Assembly: GCA_022648685.1 (NCBI GenBank)
Contig: JALCMW010000001.1
Span: 434,001-498,000 of the forward strand
Length of the DNA stretch: 64,000 bases
Source of the DNA: Bacteroidales bacterium
GTDB lineage: Bacteria; Bacteroidota; Bacteroidia; Bacteroidales; UBA932
Direction of reading: 5' to 3'
The stretch's first letter is position 1; the number at the start of each line of letters is the position of its first letter. The translations under genes were made by a program, and so were the position numbers. Shown here in pieces: positions 47,061 through 54,762 of this stretch. Below the pieces are notes generated by a model, which did not search any database, was not told the origin of the DNA, and saw nothing but the letters and a program-made list of their open reading frames with translations.

Positions 47061-48576
47061 TATTGCAATAATTTTTGCCGCCGTGTCGATTCTTTGCGTT
47101 CGGCAGGCGGCCTATGCCCAGCCTTTCAATAAGGCAAAAGACCTGAATTTCTGGAATGACGGCCGGAACGTAACAGGCATAAGAACCGATTCCACCACGA
47201 TTTCGTACGCTGAAATCCACGGGGGGTTCAAATCCGGCGATTTCCATGACTCTTATGAATCTTCTGATTTGGTTCATGCAGGTGCAACGGCGGCCACAAT
47301 GCTTCATTTGCCGAAATATTCCATGACCGGTTCCTTTTCGTTTGACCAGTCTAGAGGCAAGAATATGTGCGGTTCCATGTTTATTTATCCCGGTTATTAT
47401 CCTGTGGATGTACTGGAATTTACTCCGGGGACCAAGATTCTGCAGAAATATTCTTTTTCCGGAGGTATTGCTTCGGATTTGAATGAACATTGGCGCATCG
47501 GCGGCAAAATGGATTTCGAATCCGACGATTATGCAAAAAGGAAAGATATACGCCATACAAATTACCGTCTGGATATGACGGTTGCCCCGGGTATTATGTA
47601 TTATAATGATAACCTTGAAGTCGGCTTTTCTTATATATATGCAAAAACAAGCGAAAGCATAGATGCCGAACAGATAGGGACGGCTACCGCTTCTTCCTAC
47701 TATGCCTTCCTTGACAAAGGACTGATGTACGGCACTTACGGAGTGTGGGACGGGAGCGGCATCCATCTGGCCGAGGCCGGGGTAGACCGTTTCCCTGTAA
47801 AGGAAATCAGCAATGGCGCCGCCGTCCAGATACAGGTCGGAGGCTTATATGCCGATGCCGAATATTTATATACTAAAGGTACGATAGGCGAGAAAGGCTA
47901 TACCTGGTATGAATTTCCCGGAGACAAGGTTACTGCCCGTGCCGGATACCGTTTCGATGCTTACGGAGCTGTCCATCAAGTAAGATTGAAATTTTCGTGG
48001 CAGCGTCAGACCAATAATGAATCAGTAATAGAAAAAGTTACCGAAGGCGGTGTCACAACTCCATACAATTACGGATCGAACAGAATCTTCGAAAGACGGA
48101 TTATTACACTGGAGCCGGATTACCGCATGTATGGAAAGATATGGGAATCCCATCTGGGACTATGTTATTCGTATACTCAGGGATTGTCATCGCTGATGTA
48201 TCCTTACGAGGCCTTGCAGAATGTAAGCAAATACTCTGCAAATGGTTCTATTATTATGCATGTCGGCCGGTTCGATTTAGGTGCCAGTGCCTCATTCTTC
48301 ACGGGGCATCTGGATGAAGATGCTTCTACGGCGTCTGAAACATCCGGAGTGGAAACACAACCATACAGGCTGGAAGAGTATTATGATTTACAGAAAGAAT
48401 ATATGACGGCCACACGTGCCGGAGTCGGAATCTCGGTGAGATATAATCCGGGCTGGAAAGCCGTGCAAGGATTGTATGGCGAGATCTCCGGTTCCCTGAT
48501 GCATGGTTTCGGACTTGATCATATTTCCGGATCCGTAAGATATGGTAGTGTTATAAAAATAGGTTATTCGTTTTAA
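47029..48576 (+). CDS. DUF6850-type outer membrane beta-barrel protein
   Basis: About 515 residues with a signal peptide ending near AYAQPF. The mature part is rich in alternating aromatic strands (YSMTGSFSFDQSRGKNMCGS; ASFFTGHLDE) and ends RYGSVIKIGYSF with terminal Phe, as in outer membrane barrels. DUF6850 proteins are found after DUF4876 and TonB receptors; function unknown. The gene begins inside the 3' end of the DUF4876 gene. ATGs at 47020 and 47029 are both possible. Confidence 0.75.
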   Translation: MNARHSHCINSIAIIFAAVSILCVRQAAYAQPFNKAKDLNFWNDGRNVTGIRTDSTTISYAEIHGGFKSGDFHDSYESSDLVHAGATAATMLHLPKYSMTGSFSFDQSRGKNMCGSMFIYPGYYPVDVLEFTPGTKILQKYSFSGGIASDLNEHWRIGGKMDFESDDYAKRKDIRHTNYRLDMTVAPGIMYYNDNLEVGFSYIYAKTSESIDAEQIGTATASSYYAFLDKGLMYGTYGVWDGSGIHLAEAGVDRFPVKEISNGAAVQIQVGGLYADAEYLYTKGTIGEKGYTWYEFPGDKVTARAGYRFDAYGAVHQVRLKFSWQRQTNNESVIEKVTEGGVTTPYNYGSNRIFERRIITLEPDYRMYGKIWESHLGLCYSYTQGLSSLMYPYEALQNVSKYSANGSIIMHVGRFDLGASASFFTGHLDEDASTASETSGVETQPYRLEEYYDLQKEYMTATRAGVGISVRYNPGWKAVQGLYGEISGSLMHGFGLDHISGSVRYGSVIKIGYSF

Positions 48577-48592
48577 TTAAATTAGTTGTATT

Positions 48593-50179
48593 ATGAAAAA
48601 ATTCTTGTTGGTTTTGGCTGTTGTCGCTTTGGCTGCGTGTTCTAAGGACAACGGAACGAAATCCCCGCAAAGTAAAGTCATCATCGAACCGATCATTACT
48701 CGTGCGACGGATGTGGATTTTGAAAGCGGTGATGAAATAGGTTTGTCAGTTATCCGCAATACCGGATCTTATGCCGATAATATAAAAATGACTTATGACG
48801 GTACGGTCTTTTCCGGTGCCCTTACATGGTATGCCGAAGCAAATGATTCCTCATCCTTATTTGCATATTATCCTTATTCTTCGACAGGCGTTCCTTCTTC
48901 TTTTACTGTCGCTGCGGATCAGACTTCCGGAATATCATCCTCGGATTTCATGGCTTCGTCCAAATCACCTGTTTATCCTTCTGCTAATGCCGTGGCTATG
49001 GTCTTCAAGCATCAGCTTACTAAAATCGTAGTAAAATTGAAAAATGAGACTGGAGCTTCCATAACAAATGTAGTATTGAAGAACTCCATTCCGGCTGCGA
49101 CTATAAATTCGGATGATTATTCGGCTACGGTTGACAATACCGTAGCAGCTTCCGATATCTCTCTGCAGAAAGTTGCCGATACTGTTTATCAGGCTATTCT
49201 TGTACCCCAGACGGTTGCTTTGAAAGTTGCAGTTACGGTTGCCGGAAAAACCTTATCCCAGAATCTTGTAAGCATTGATCTTAAGAGCGGAGGGCAGTAT
49301 TCCGTAAATGTCAGGGTCCTTTCCGATAATTTGTCCGTTTCGGCTTCCGGCGATATTGAAAACTGGACTGACGAAGGAGGAATCGGTTCGGATAATTCGG
49401 TCCCTTTCGAAGAGTTTGATGATCATTTCGTGTATGACGGAGTAAGTTACAGGACGGTAACTCTGGGTGACGGCCGTAAATGGATGGCAGATCCTATGCG
49501 TTATGTGCCTAATGGAATGTCTATTTCCGATGACCCTACGGATGATTCCGGCATATGGTATCCTTACACTGTAAATAGCGGTACTGCAATTCCGGCTACG
49601 GATGAAGCAACTATTTCAAAGCTCGGTTATTTATATGATTATGCTGCCGCTTTCGAATCTGATGTAACTGTTGAAAACTACGATACATTTGACGGTGCCC
49701 GTGGAATTTGTCCTGAAGGATGGCATATCCCTACAAGAGCCGAATTTGTCGCCGTTTGCGGTTCTTCCGTGAAATCGGCTACGGAATCCGCAGCTGTCGT
49801 TGATCCTACTGCTGCTTATTATCATTCGGATTACAACGGAGCCAGAATCACATCGCTGGATACCGCCGGTTTCCATTTCTCTTTCTCAGGTCTAATGATG
49901 AAGAACAGCCTTACTACTACAGGCAGATATCTTGCGACGCTCTGCACTACATCTAATTCTGTAGAAGCTTATATAGGCAATCTTTCCATGAATTATTTGA
50001 TTGCTTCCACTCCTTACAAGTTGGTGTACAGTTCCACTGATCCGACTGAATTGAAGAATATCCAGTATTTCGGAATGATGTCGACATTTACCTCGACATA
50101 CAAGGAAGGCCGGCTTTCGGTAGCATATACCAATTATAAATCGGGATATCAGCTTCGCTGCATCAAGGATAAATCATAG
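48593..50179 (+). CDS. Fimbrillin-family lipoprotein with C-terminal FISUMP domain
   Basis: 528-residue lipoprotein: lipobox LAAC at residues 13-16 followed by SKDNG, a surface-export-like signal. Residues about 25-260 follow the fimbrillin/Mfa-like pattern (PIITRATDVDFESGDEIGLSV ... VFKHQLTKIVVKLKN, in two parts). The C-terminal 240 residues are a FISUMP module (VTLGDGRKWMADPMRYVP; ARGICPEGWHIPTRAEF; YQLRCIKD). Sixteen bases after the DUF6850 gene and closed by a terminator, so it is the last gene of the TonB cassette. Confidence 0.82.
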   Translation: MKKFLLVLAVVALAACSKDNGTKSPQSKVIIEPIITRATDVDFESGDEIGLSVIRNTGSYADNIKMTYDGTVFSGALTWYAEANDSSSLFAYYPYSSTGVPSSFTVAADQTSGISSSDFMASSKSPVYPSANAVAMVFKHQLTKIVVKLKNETGASITNVVLKNSIPAATINSDDYSATVDNTVAASDISLQKVADTVYQAILVPQTVALKVAVTVAGKTLSQNLVSIDLKSGGQYSVNVRVLSDNLSVSASGDIENWTDEGGIGSDNSVPFEEFDDHFVYDGVSYRTVTLGDGRKWMADPMRYVPNGMSISDDPTDDSGIWYPYTVNSGTAIPATDEATISKLGYLYDYAAAFESDVTVENYDTFDGARGICPEGWHIPTRAEFVAVCGSSVKSATESAAVVDPTAAYYHSDYNGARITSLDTAGFHFSFSGLMMKNSLTTTGRYLATLCTTSNSVEAYIGNLSMNYLIASTPYKLVYSSTDPTELKNIQYFGMMSTFTSTYKEGRLSVAYTNYKSGYQLRCIKDKS

Positions 50180-50204
50180 CTTGTCAATCAGGTCGTAATA
50201 TTGA

Positions 50205-50248
50205 AAACAGGTCTGTCGGAAACGCAACTCCGGCAGACCTGTTTCTTT
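50205..50248 (+). terminator. Terminator after the fimbrillin cassette
   Basis: AAACAGGTCTGTCGG pairs with CCGGCAGACCTGTTT (one G-T), followed by TTTCTTT. It separates the TonB cassette from the lasso locus. The 220 bases from here to 50468 hold no ORF or exact TAnnTTTG box that I can see; a TATATTTC near-match lies near 50346. Confidence 0.8.
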
Positions 50249-50468
50249 AATTCAGGTGGGGAGACGAGGATACCTGATCAAGATGTATTTCCGGTGTTCG
50301 GAAAAATGCTTGAATCTACATTAAGAAACAACGGATTTGTTTTTATATTTCAAATATAAATGATTATTATTGCATATGAATATTCTCAATATATAGTCAT
50401 ATGTTTCTATCAAATAGGGCTCATGAGGCCCCATTTTTCACAAAATCAATCATTTAAAATTTAATCTT

Positions 50469-50597
50469 ATGAAAAACCAAGAAAACAAAAAGCAATTGTG
50501 GCATACCCCGGAAATAATCGATCTGGATGTTAATAAAACCAAGGGTGGGTACATAACTAGTAAGATAGAAAGTTATTCAGGAACCATATCGTCGTAA
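50469..50597 (+). CDS. Lasso peptide precursor A1
   Basis: A 42-residue ORF, too short for ordinary gene calling, directly before a lasso cyclase (14-base gap). The leader (residues 1-25) carries W11-H-T-P14-E-I16, a Trp version of the YxxP motif bound by lasso B1 proteins, and Thr24 at the -2 position required by lasso proteases. The predicted core, G26 to S42, is GGYITSKIESYSGTISS; Gly1 and Glu9 would form a 9-residue macrolactam ring with an 8-residue tail ending in Ser-Ser. The second precursor A2 has the same length and a near-identical leader (residues 13-21 TPEIIDLDV identical). C-terminal Ser is the known site for lasso peptide kinases such as that of paeninodin. No Cys. Confidence 0.85.
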   Translation: MKNQENKKQLWHTPEIIDLDVNKTKGGYITSKIESYSGTISS

Positions 50598-50611
50598 TTT
50601 TTTTAGGGCAA

Positions 50612-52456
50612 ATGGGCTTTATCTTCGGCATTGTAAATCTTGACGGGAAAACTGTCGACAGTAAGGAAATAACATCTTTGGCAGAAGCCGTCGGCTATCC
50701 CGGTTTCATCCTTCAGACCGAAATTGAAGGTGCTGTTGCAGCGGGCTATTGCCACCGACCTGATCGCAACCCGAAAGCCGGAATTTACAACGATGAAGAA
50801 TTGCTTGTCGTTGCTGATTGCCGCATCTATAACGGCGATGAATTAAAGACCCGTTTCTGTTTCGATTCCGTTGAAGAAGCTTTTGCAAAGGCTTACAAAA
50901 GATGGGACCGTTTATGCGCCTGCCATATAAACGGGGATTTTGCTGCAGTTGTGGTTGACAAGAAAAAAAAGGAAGTATTCCTTTTCCGTGATCACATCGG
51001 GACTCGTCCCTTGGTTTATTGGAAATCGGATAACCAACTCATCTTTGCCTCCCATGAATTCGGTCTTGCGAAATCCGGTTTGGTTCCCGTTGCTCTTTCC
51101 GAACGGAAAGTCATAGACAGTTATTTCAGATATAAGGAGCTTTATTCCGAGACTTCTTTTAGTGGCATCCATAAGGTTGTCCCCGGGTGTTATGTCATCT
51201 GCCCGGAGACCGGATGTTGTAAATCGGAACAATACTGGGAACCCGGGGAAATCAGGAAAGACAAAACCATTACATTCGAAGCCGCAGTCGCTGGGTTGCG
51301 AAAGCGCATTATAGCGGCGACCGTCAACCGTATGGAACCCGGTCGGACGGGGATGCATGTTAGCGGAGGCATAGACTCTTGCGGGGTTGCGTCTATAGTA
51401 GCCGATAATACGCAGGACAAGACATTGCTGACAGGCTATTCCTGGACTCCATGGATATTTGAAGACGAAGTGGACGGGGTGGATGAAAGACCTTTCATCG
51501 AATCTTTTACTGCCGATAAGAAGGTCAATGTGAAATATGTCAATCTTAAGGAGAATGAGTCTGTCGAAGATTCGTTTATCCCTGAGTTCGAGACTCAGCA
51601 TATTGAACTTCCTGTAATGAAGATGGCTGAAGCCGATGGCATTGAAACGCTTTTCAGCGGATGGGGAGGAGATGAATTCGTTTCACTCAGTTTGCGGGGG
51701 ACATTAAATCATTTGTTTTTCAGTTTCAAATGGGGCACATTATTGAAATATGCCAAAGCTAAAGGGATCAAAACAGTAATTCTGAAGTCCCGTACGGATA
51801 TATTGCCTTTCCTGATTCCATTTGGCCTGATGCATGTTTATAAGGCAGGAAAAACAGATTGGTCTATCTTGAAACTGCTTGAATTTTCATTTGTAAAAAG
51901 ACATTGGAAACAGATCTTCTGTCATCGCAATAAAAACATATTCGGGTATGGAAACCGTACGAAATTTGCCTTGAATTTGTTGAATCTGCATCATATTCCG
52001 GAACGGATGGACAGCTGGGCGATAAATGCGGAAAGATACGGATTCGACTACAAATATCCTCTGCTTGACAAAGATGTATTGGAATTCTGGTTCAGTCTGC
52101 CAGTTGAATATACCTACTGGAATTTTCAATCCCGTTTGTTATATCGCGAGGCAATGAAAGGTATATTGACAGAGAAAATCAGAATACGCAATGAAAAGGG
52201 GGAGGCATTGAGAATCGCCAGTTCTTTAAAAAGTATCGATGAAGGTCGCGGATTTGTGAAGAATATTTTCGGATCCCTGACACCCGAAGATCATTTGCCG
52301 TTTTTCAAACCGGAATCATTCGGAAAAATATTGGACATGCCGTTCTCAAAGAAGAATTTGCTAAAATCAATCAGTAATTGGCAAAAGGAAATGTCGTACC
52401 TGCGTTATGTTATGCTCGTGAGAAAATACATGAAAAACAATTGCACTTCAGAATAA
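50612..52456 (+). CDS. Lasso cyclase C1 (asparagine synthetase-like)
   Basis: Adenylates the ring Glu of the precursor so that the core N-terminus can attack it. 614 residues: an N-terminal Ntn-amidotransferase-like domain without the catalytic Cys2 (starts MGFIFG), so no glutamine is used, and a synthetase domain with an intact pyrophosphate loop SGGIDS (251-256) and SGWGGDE (349-355). It follows A1 by 14 bases and precedes the peptide kinase by 12, so it most likely acts on A1. It is clearly diverged from C2, which serves A2. Confidence 0.87.
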   Translation: MGFIFGIVNLDGKTVDSKEITSLAEAVGYPGFILQTEIEGAVAAGYCHRPDRNPKAGIYNDEELLVVADCRIYNGDELKTRFCFDSVEEAFAKAYKRWDRLCACHINGDFAAVVVDKKKKEVFLFRDHIGTRPLVYWKSDNQLIFASHEFGLAKSGLVPVALSERKVIDSYFRYKELYSETSFSGIHKVVPGCYVICPETGCCKSEQYWEPGEIRKDKTITFEAAVAGLRKRIIAATVNRMEPGRTGMHVSGGIDSCGVASIVADNTQDKTLLTGYSWTPWIFEDEVDGVDERPFIESFTADKKVNVKYVNLKENESVEDSFIPEFETQHIELPVMKMAEADGIETLFSGWGGDEFVSLSLRGTLNHLFFSFKWGTLLKYAKAKGIKTVILKSRTDILPFLIPFGLMHVYKAGKTDWSILKLLEFSFVKRHWKQIFCHRNKNIFGYGNRTKFALNLLNLHHIPERMDSWAINAERYGFDYKYPLLDKDVLEFWFSLPVEYTYWNFQSRLLYREAMKGILTEKIRIRNEKGEALRIASSLKSIDEGRGFVKNIFGSLTPEDHLPFFKPESFGKILDMPFSKKNLLKSISNWQKEMSYLRYVMLVRKYMKNNCTSE

Positions 52457-52468
52457 TATAAATTGACT

Positions 52469-53302
52469 ATGGATATATCGAATTTATCTAAAGATATTCA
52501 GATAAAATATAATGAACCCGAACCGGAGATCTCCGGACCGTTTGCTTTTTCCCGTCCTCATTTCAAGGTAGGAGAAACTGATTTCTTTCTGGATATAAAA
52601 GGTGTGGCGAAATACCGCGTGCGGGACGGAAATACTATTTGGGTGAATCCGTATGAGAATGCGGATGAAGAATCTGTTGCTCTTTTTCTTGAAGGTTCTG
52701 TGCTCGGAGCTGTCTTGCATCAGCGGGGAATATTGCCGTTTCACGGTAGTTCTTTCATCTATAATGGCAAGGGAATTATGGTCAGCGGTCCTTCCGGTGC
52801 AGGAAAGTCTTCCGTAACTGCTGCTTTTTACAGGCAAGGTTCCGCTTTCGTCAATGACGATATTACTCCTGTGGAGGTTTATGATTCAGGGATTATGATC
52901 CTTCCTGTAAAGACACGGATAAAATTGTGGAATGATGCCTTGCAAAAATTGCAGATCGGTTCGGAAGGATTAAAGAATATCCGTCCGGAAATGAAAAAGT
53001 TTTATTTTCCGGTGGAGAAGACTTCGTATGAAATTCATTCTCTTGAATATATTTTTATCCTTTCAAGTCATAATAAGGATGAATATATCTCCAGGGAATT
53101 GAGCGGTATCGAAAAGTATAATGCTCTTAGGCGTCAGATATACCGCAAAGTTTATTTGAAAGGTATGCCGGAAACCGAAAAGAAATATTTCAGGGAATTG
53201 TTTTCTCTGGCTGCCGGAGTCAAGGTCGTACATATCTTCAGGCCTCAGATATGCGATATCAATGATACGATGCATTTCATAGAAAAAGAAATCATGTCAT
53301 GA
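52469..53302 (+). CDS. HPr-kinase-like lasso peptide kinase
   Basis: 277 residues resembling HPr Ser kinase in its C-terminal half: His92 in LPFHGSSF, P-loop GPSGAGKSS (107-115), and the acidic pair FVNDD (130-131). Such kinases in lasso clusters (for example PadeK for paeninodin) phosphorylate the side chain of the C-terminal Ser; both precursors here end in Ser. No HPr or PTS gene lies nearby, so a carbon-control role is unlikely. Start at ATG 52469 (the TTG at 52463 is less likely). The stop overlaps the sulfotransferase start (ATGA), so the two are translationally coupled. Confidence 0.78.
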   Translation: MDISNLSKDIQIKYNEPEPEISGPFAFSRPHFKVGETDFFLDIKGVAKYRVRDGNTIWVNPYENADEESVALFLEGSVLGAVLHQRGILPFHGSSFIYNGKGIMVSGPSGAGKSSVTAAFYRQGSAFVNDDITPVEVYDSGIMILPVKTRIKLWNDALQKLQIGSEGLKNIRPEMKKFYFPVEKTSYEIHSLEYIFILSSHNKDEYISRELSGIEKYNALRRQIYRKVYLKGMPETEKKYFRELFSLAAGVKVVHIFRPQICDINDTMHFIEKEIMS

Positions 53303-54159
53303 AGAATATTGTATGGCTGGCATCTTATCCGAAATCGGGGAATACATGGTTCCGCATGTTCCTGGCAAACTATGAGAAAAATGCAGAGAAGCCTGTTTCC
53401 CTTGAAGATATAGAATCGACCCCGATAGCAAGCAGTGCCGTTGATTTTGAAGAACAAATAGGACTCAATCCTTTTGAGTTATATAGGGATGAGGTAGATA
53501 TCTATCGTCCGGATATGTATCGTGCTTTATCAATTAGAATTGAAGAGAAAGAGGAACCTTGCTATAAGAAGGTTCACGATGCTTATACTTTAAATAAAGA
53601 CGGTTATCCTCTTTTTCCTGGTGATGTAAGTAAATGTGCAGTATATTTTGTCCGCAATCCGCTGGATGTATGTGTTTCGTATGCAAATCACGGAGCAAAA
53701 AAAATAGAAAAAACATTTAACCTTTTATTAAATGAAGAGGCTTTTATTGCAGGAGGCAAAGAAGGGCAGCTCAGGCAGAAACTGTTGTCGTGGAAAAATC
53801 ATGTACAAAGCTGGAAGAATCAGTCTGAAATCCCCGTTCATATAGTCAGATATGAAGATATGCTTCAAAAACCTGTTGAAGCATTTGGCGGAATAGTGTG
53901 TTTTCTTGGATTGGAATATGATGAAGAAAGGTTGAAAAGAGCTATTCTCAATAGTGATTTCAGGCAGTTGCAAAAAATGGAAAAAGAAAACGGTTTCAAA
54001 GAAAGACTGCAAAAAAGCAGGCAATTTTTCTGGAAAGGAAAAATAGGAAATTACCATGATTTTCTTTCTGATGAGCAAATAAAAAAAATAGTGGATTATA
54101 ATTACGATACCATGAAGGAATTCGGGTATATAGATGCGGGAGGGCAACTGGTAGTATGA
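53299..54159 (+). CDS. PAPS-dependent sulfotransferase
   Basis: 286 residues with a complete PAPS site: 5'-phosphosulphate loop YPKSGNTW (10-17), catalytic His93 in KKVHDAY, 3'-phosphate motif FVRNPLDVCVSY (Arg119, Ser127), and the C-terminal GKIGNY element. It transfers sulphate to a hydroxyl. Candidates here are Tyr or Ser/Thr of the lasso cores (A1 has Tyr3 and Tyr11 in the core, A2 one Tyr), or a phosphorylated or other small molecule. Coupling to the kinase by a 4-base overlap and a cysC gene in the same locus point to peptide sulphation, but this is inference. The DNA is visibly AT-rich compared with the ilv region. Confidence 0.85.
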   Translation: MKNIVWLASYPKSGNTWFRMFLANYEKNAEKPVSLEDIESTPIASSAVDFEEQIGLNPFELYRDEVDIYRPDMYRALSIRIEEKEEPCYKKVHDAYTLNKDGYPLFPGDVSKCAVYFVRNPLDVCVSYANHGAKKIEKTFNLLLNEEAFIAGGKEGQLRQKLLSWKNHVQSWKNQSEIPVHIVRYEDMLQKPVEAFGGIVCFLGLEYDEERLKRAILNSDFRQLQKMEKENGFKERLQKSRQFFWKGKIGNYHDFLSDEQIKKIVDYNYDTMKEFGYIDAGGQLVV

Positions 54160-54196
54160 TATTGTAAATATGGTCATTGATATTTACCCTATTTCA

Positions 54197-54225
54197 AATA
54201 GAATAATATCGGAATTCATTCTATT
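54197..54225 (+). repeat. 8-bp inverted repeat between sulfotransferase and B1
   Basis: AATAGAAT and ATTCTATT separated by 13 bases, in the 143-base gap before the B1 gene. It could be an operator or a weak hairpin; the gap shows no exact -7 element. Confidence 0.3.
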
Positions 54226-54302
54226 CGTAATCAAACAAATTGAAGTCAGGGAATATTTAGATAAGGTTTTCTAATAAACACATAAAAATCAACTTAAATA
54301 TT

Positions 54303-54572
54303 ATGGAAAGATATAGCAGAAGTACCAATATTATTGACGGGGAACTGGATGACAATCAGGTAATGATGCATCTGGAAAAAGGTAAATATTTCGGATTGAA
54401 TCCGGTGGGAAAACGGATTTGGGAGTTTATAGAAGAGCCGAAAAGTTTTTCTGAAATAGTAAAGCAGTTATTATTGGAATTTGATGTAACGGAAGAGCAA
54501 TGCACAAAAGAAGTAAAGGTATTTTTGGATAAAGCCGTTGAATGTGATATAGTTAGTAAAAGCGAAATCTAA
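54303..54572 (+). CDS. Lasso leader-recognition protein B1 (PqqD-like RRE)
   Basis: 89 residues with the PqqD/RRE fold pattern: DDNQVMMHLEKGKYFGLNPVGKRIW (beta strands) then helices EIVKQLLLEFDV and CTKEVKVFLDKAVE. In lasso loci the separate B1 binds the leader's YxxP motif and delivers it to the B2 protease. It sits between the A1 module and the A2 module and is the only RRE in the window, so it probably serves both precursors and perhaps the YcaO. Confidence 0.85.
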   Translation: MERYSRSTNIIDGELDDNQVMMHLEKGKYFGLNPVGKRIWEFIEEPKSFSEIVKQLLLEFDVTEEQCTKEVKVFLDKAVECDIVSKSEI

Positions 54573-54575
54573 TTT

Positions 54576-54603
54576 TTGTTTTTGCGAAATATTATTATAT
54601 TTG
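54576..54603 (+). promoter_or_regulatory. Promoter of the A2-C2-YcaO module
   Basis: TTG (54576-54578), 17 bases, TATATTTG (54596-54603), 27 bases before the A2 start. A2 can thus be expressed independently of the upstream module. Confidence 0.5.
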
Positions 54604-54630
54604 TAGCATGGATATTAAAACGTTTTCATT

Positions 54631-54759
54631 ATGAATGGCGAGACAATCAAGAAGCAAACCTGGAAAACGCCGGAGATTATTGATTTGGATGTAACGAAAG
54701 AAACGGGTGGCAAAGTAGATACCTCGAGTGAAGGTGGTGGGTACGGAAAGGTATCTTAA
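54631..54759 (+). CDS. Lasso peptide precursor A2
   Basis: A 42-residue ORF, missed by usual length cut-offs, 3 bases before the second cyclase. Residue for residue it aligns with A1 without gaps: K7 K8 Q9, W11, T13-P14, TPEIIDLDV 13-21, K23, G26-G27, E34, S42. The region from G26 reads GGKVDTSSEGGGYGKVS. Thr is at 25, not 24, so the -2 Thr rule places the cut before G27, giving Gly1 to Glu8 (8-residue ring); a cut before G26 would give a 9-residue ring with Glu. The C-terminal Ser is again available for phosphorylation. Confidence 0.85.
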   Translation: MNGETIKKQTWKTPEIIDLDVTKETGGKVDTSSEGGGYGKVS

Positions 54760-54762
54760 TGG

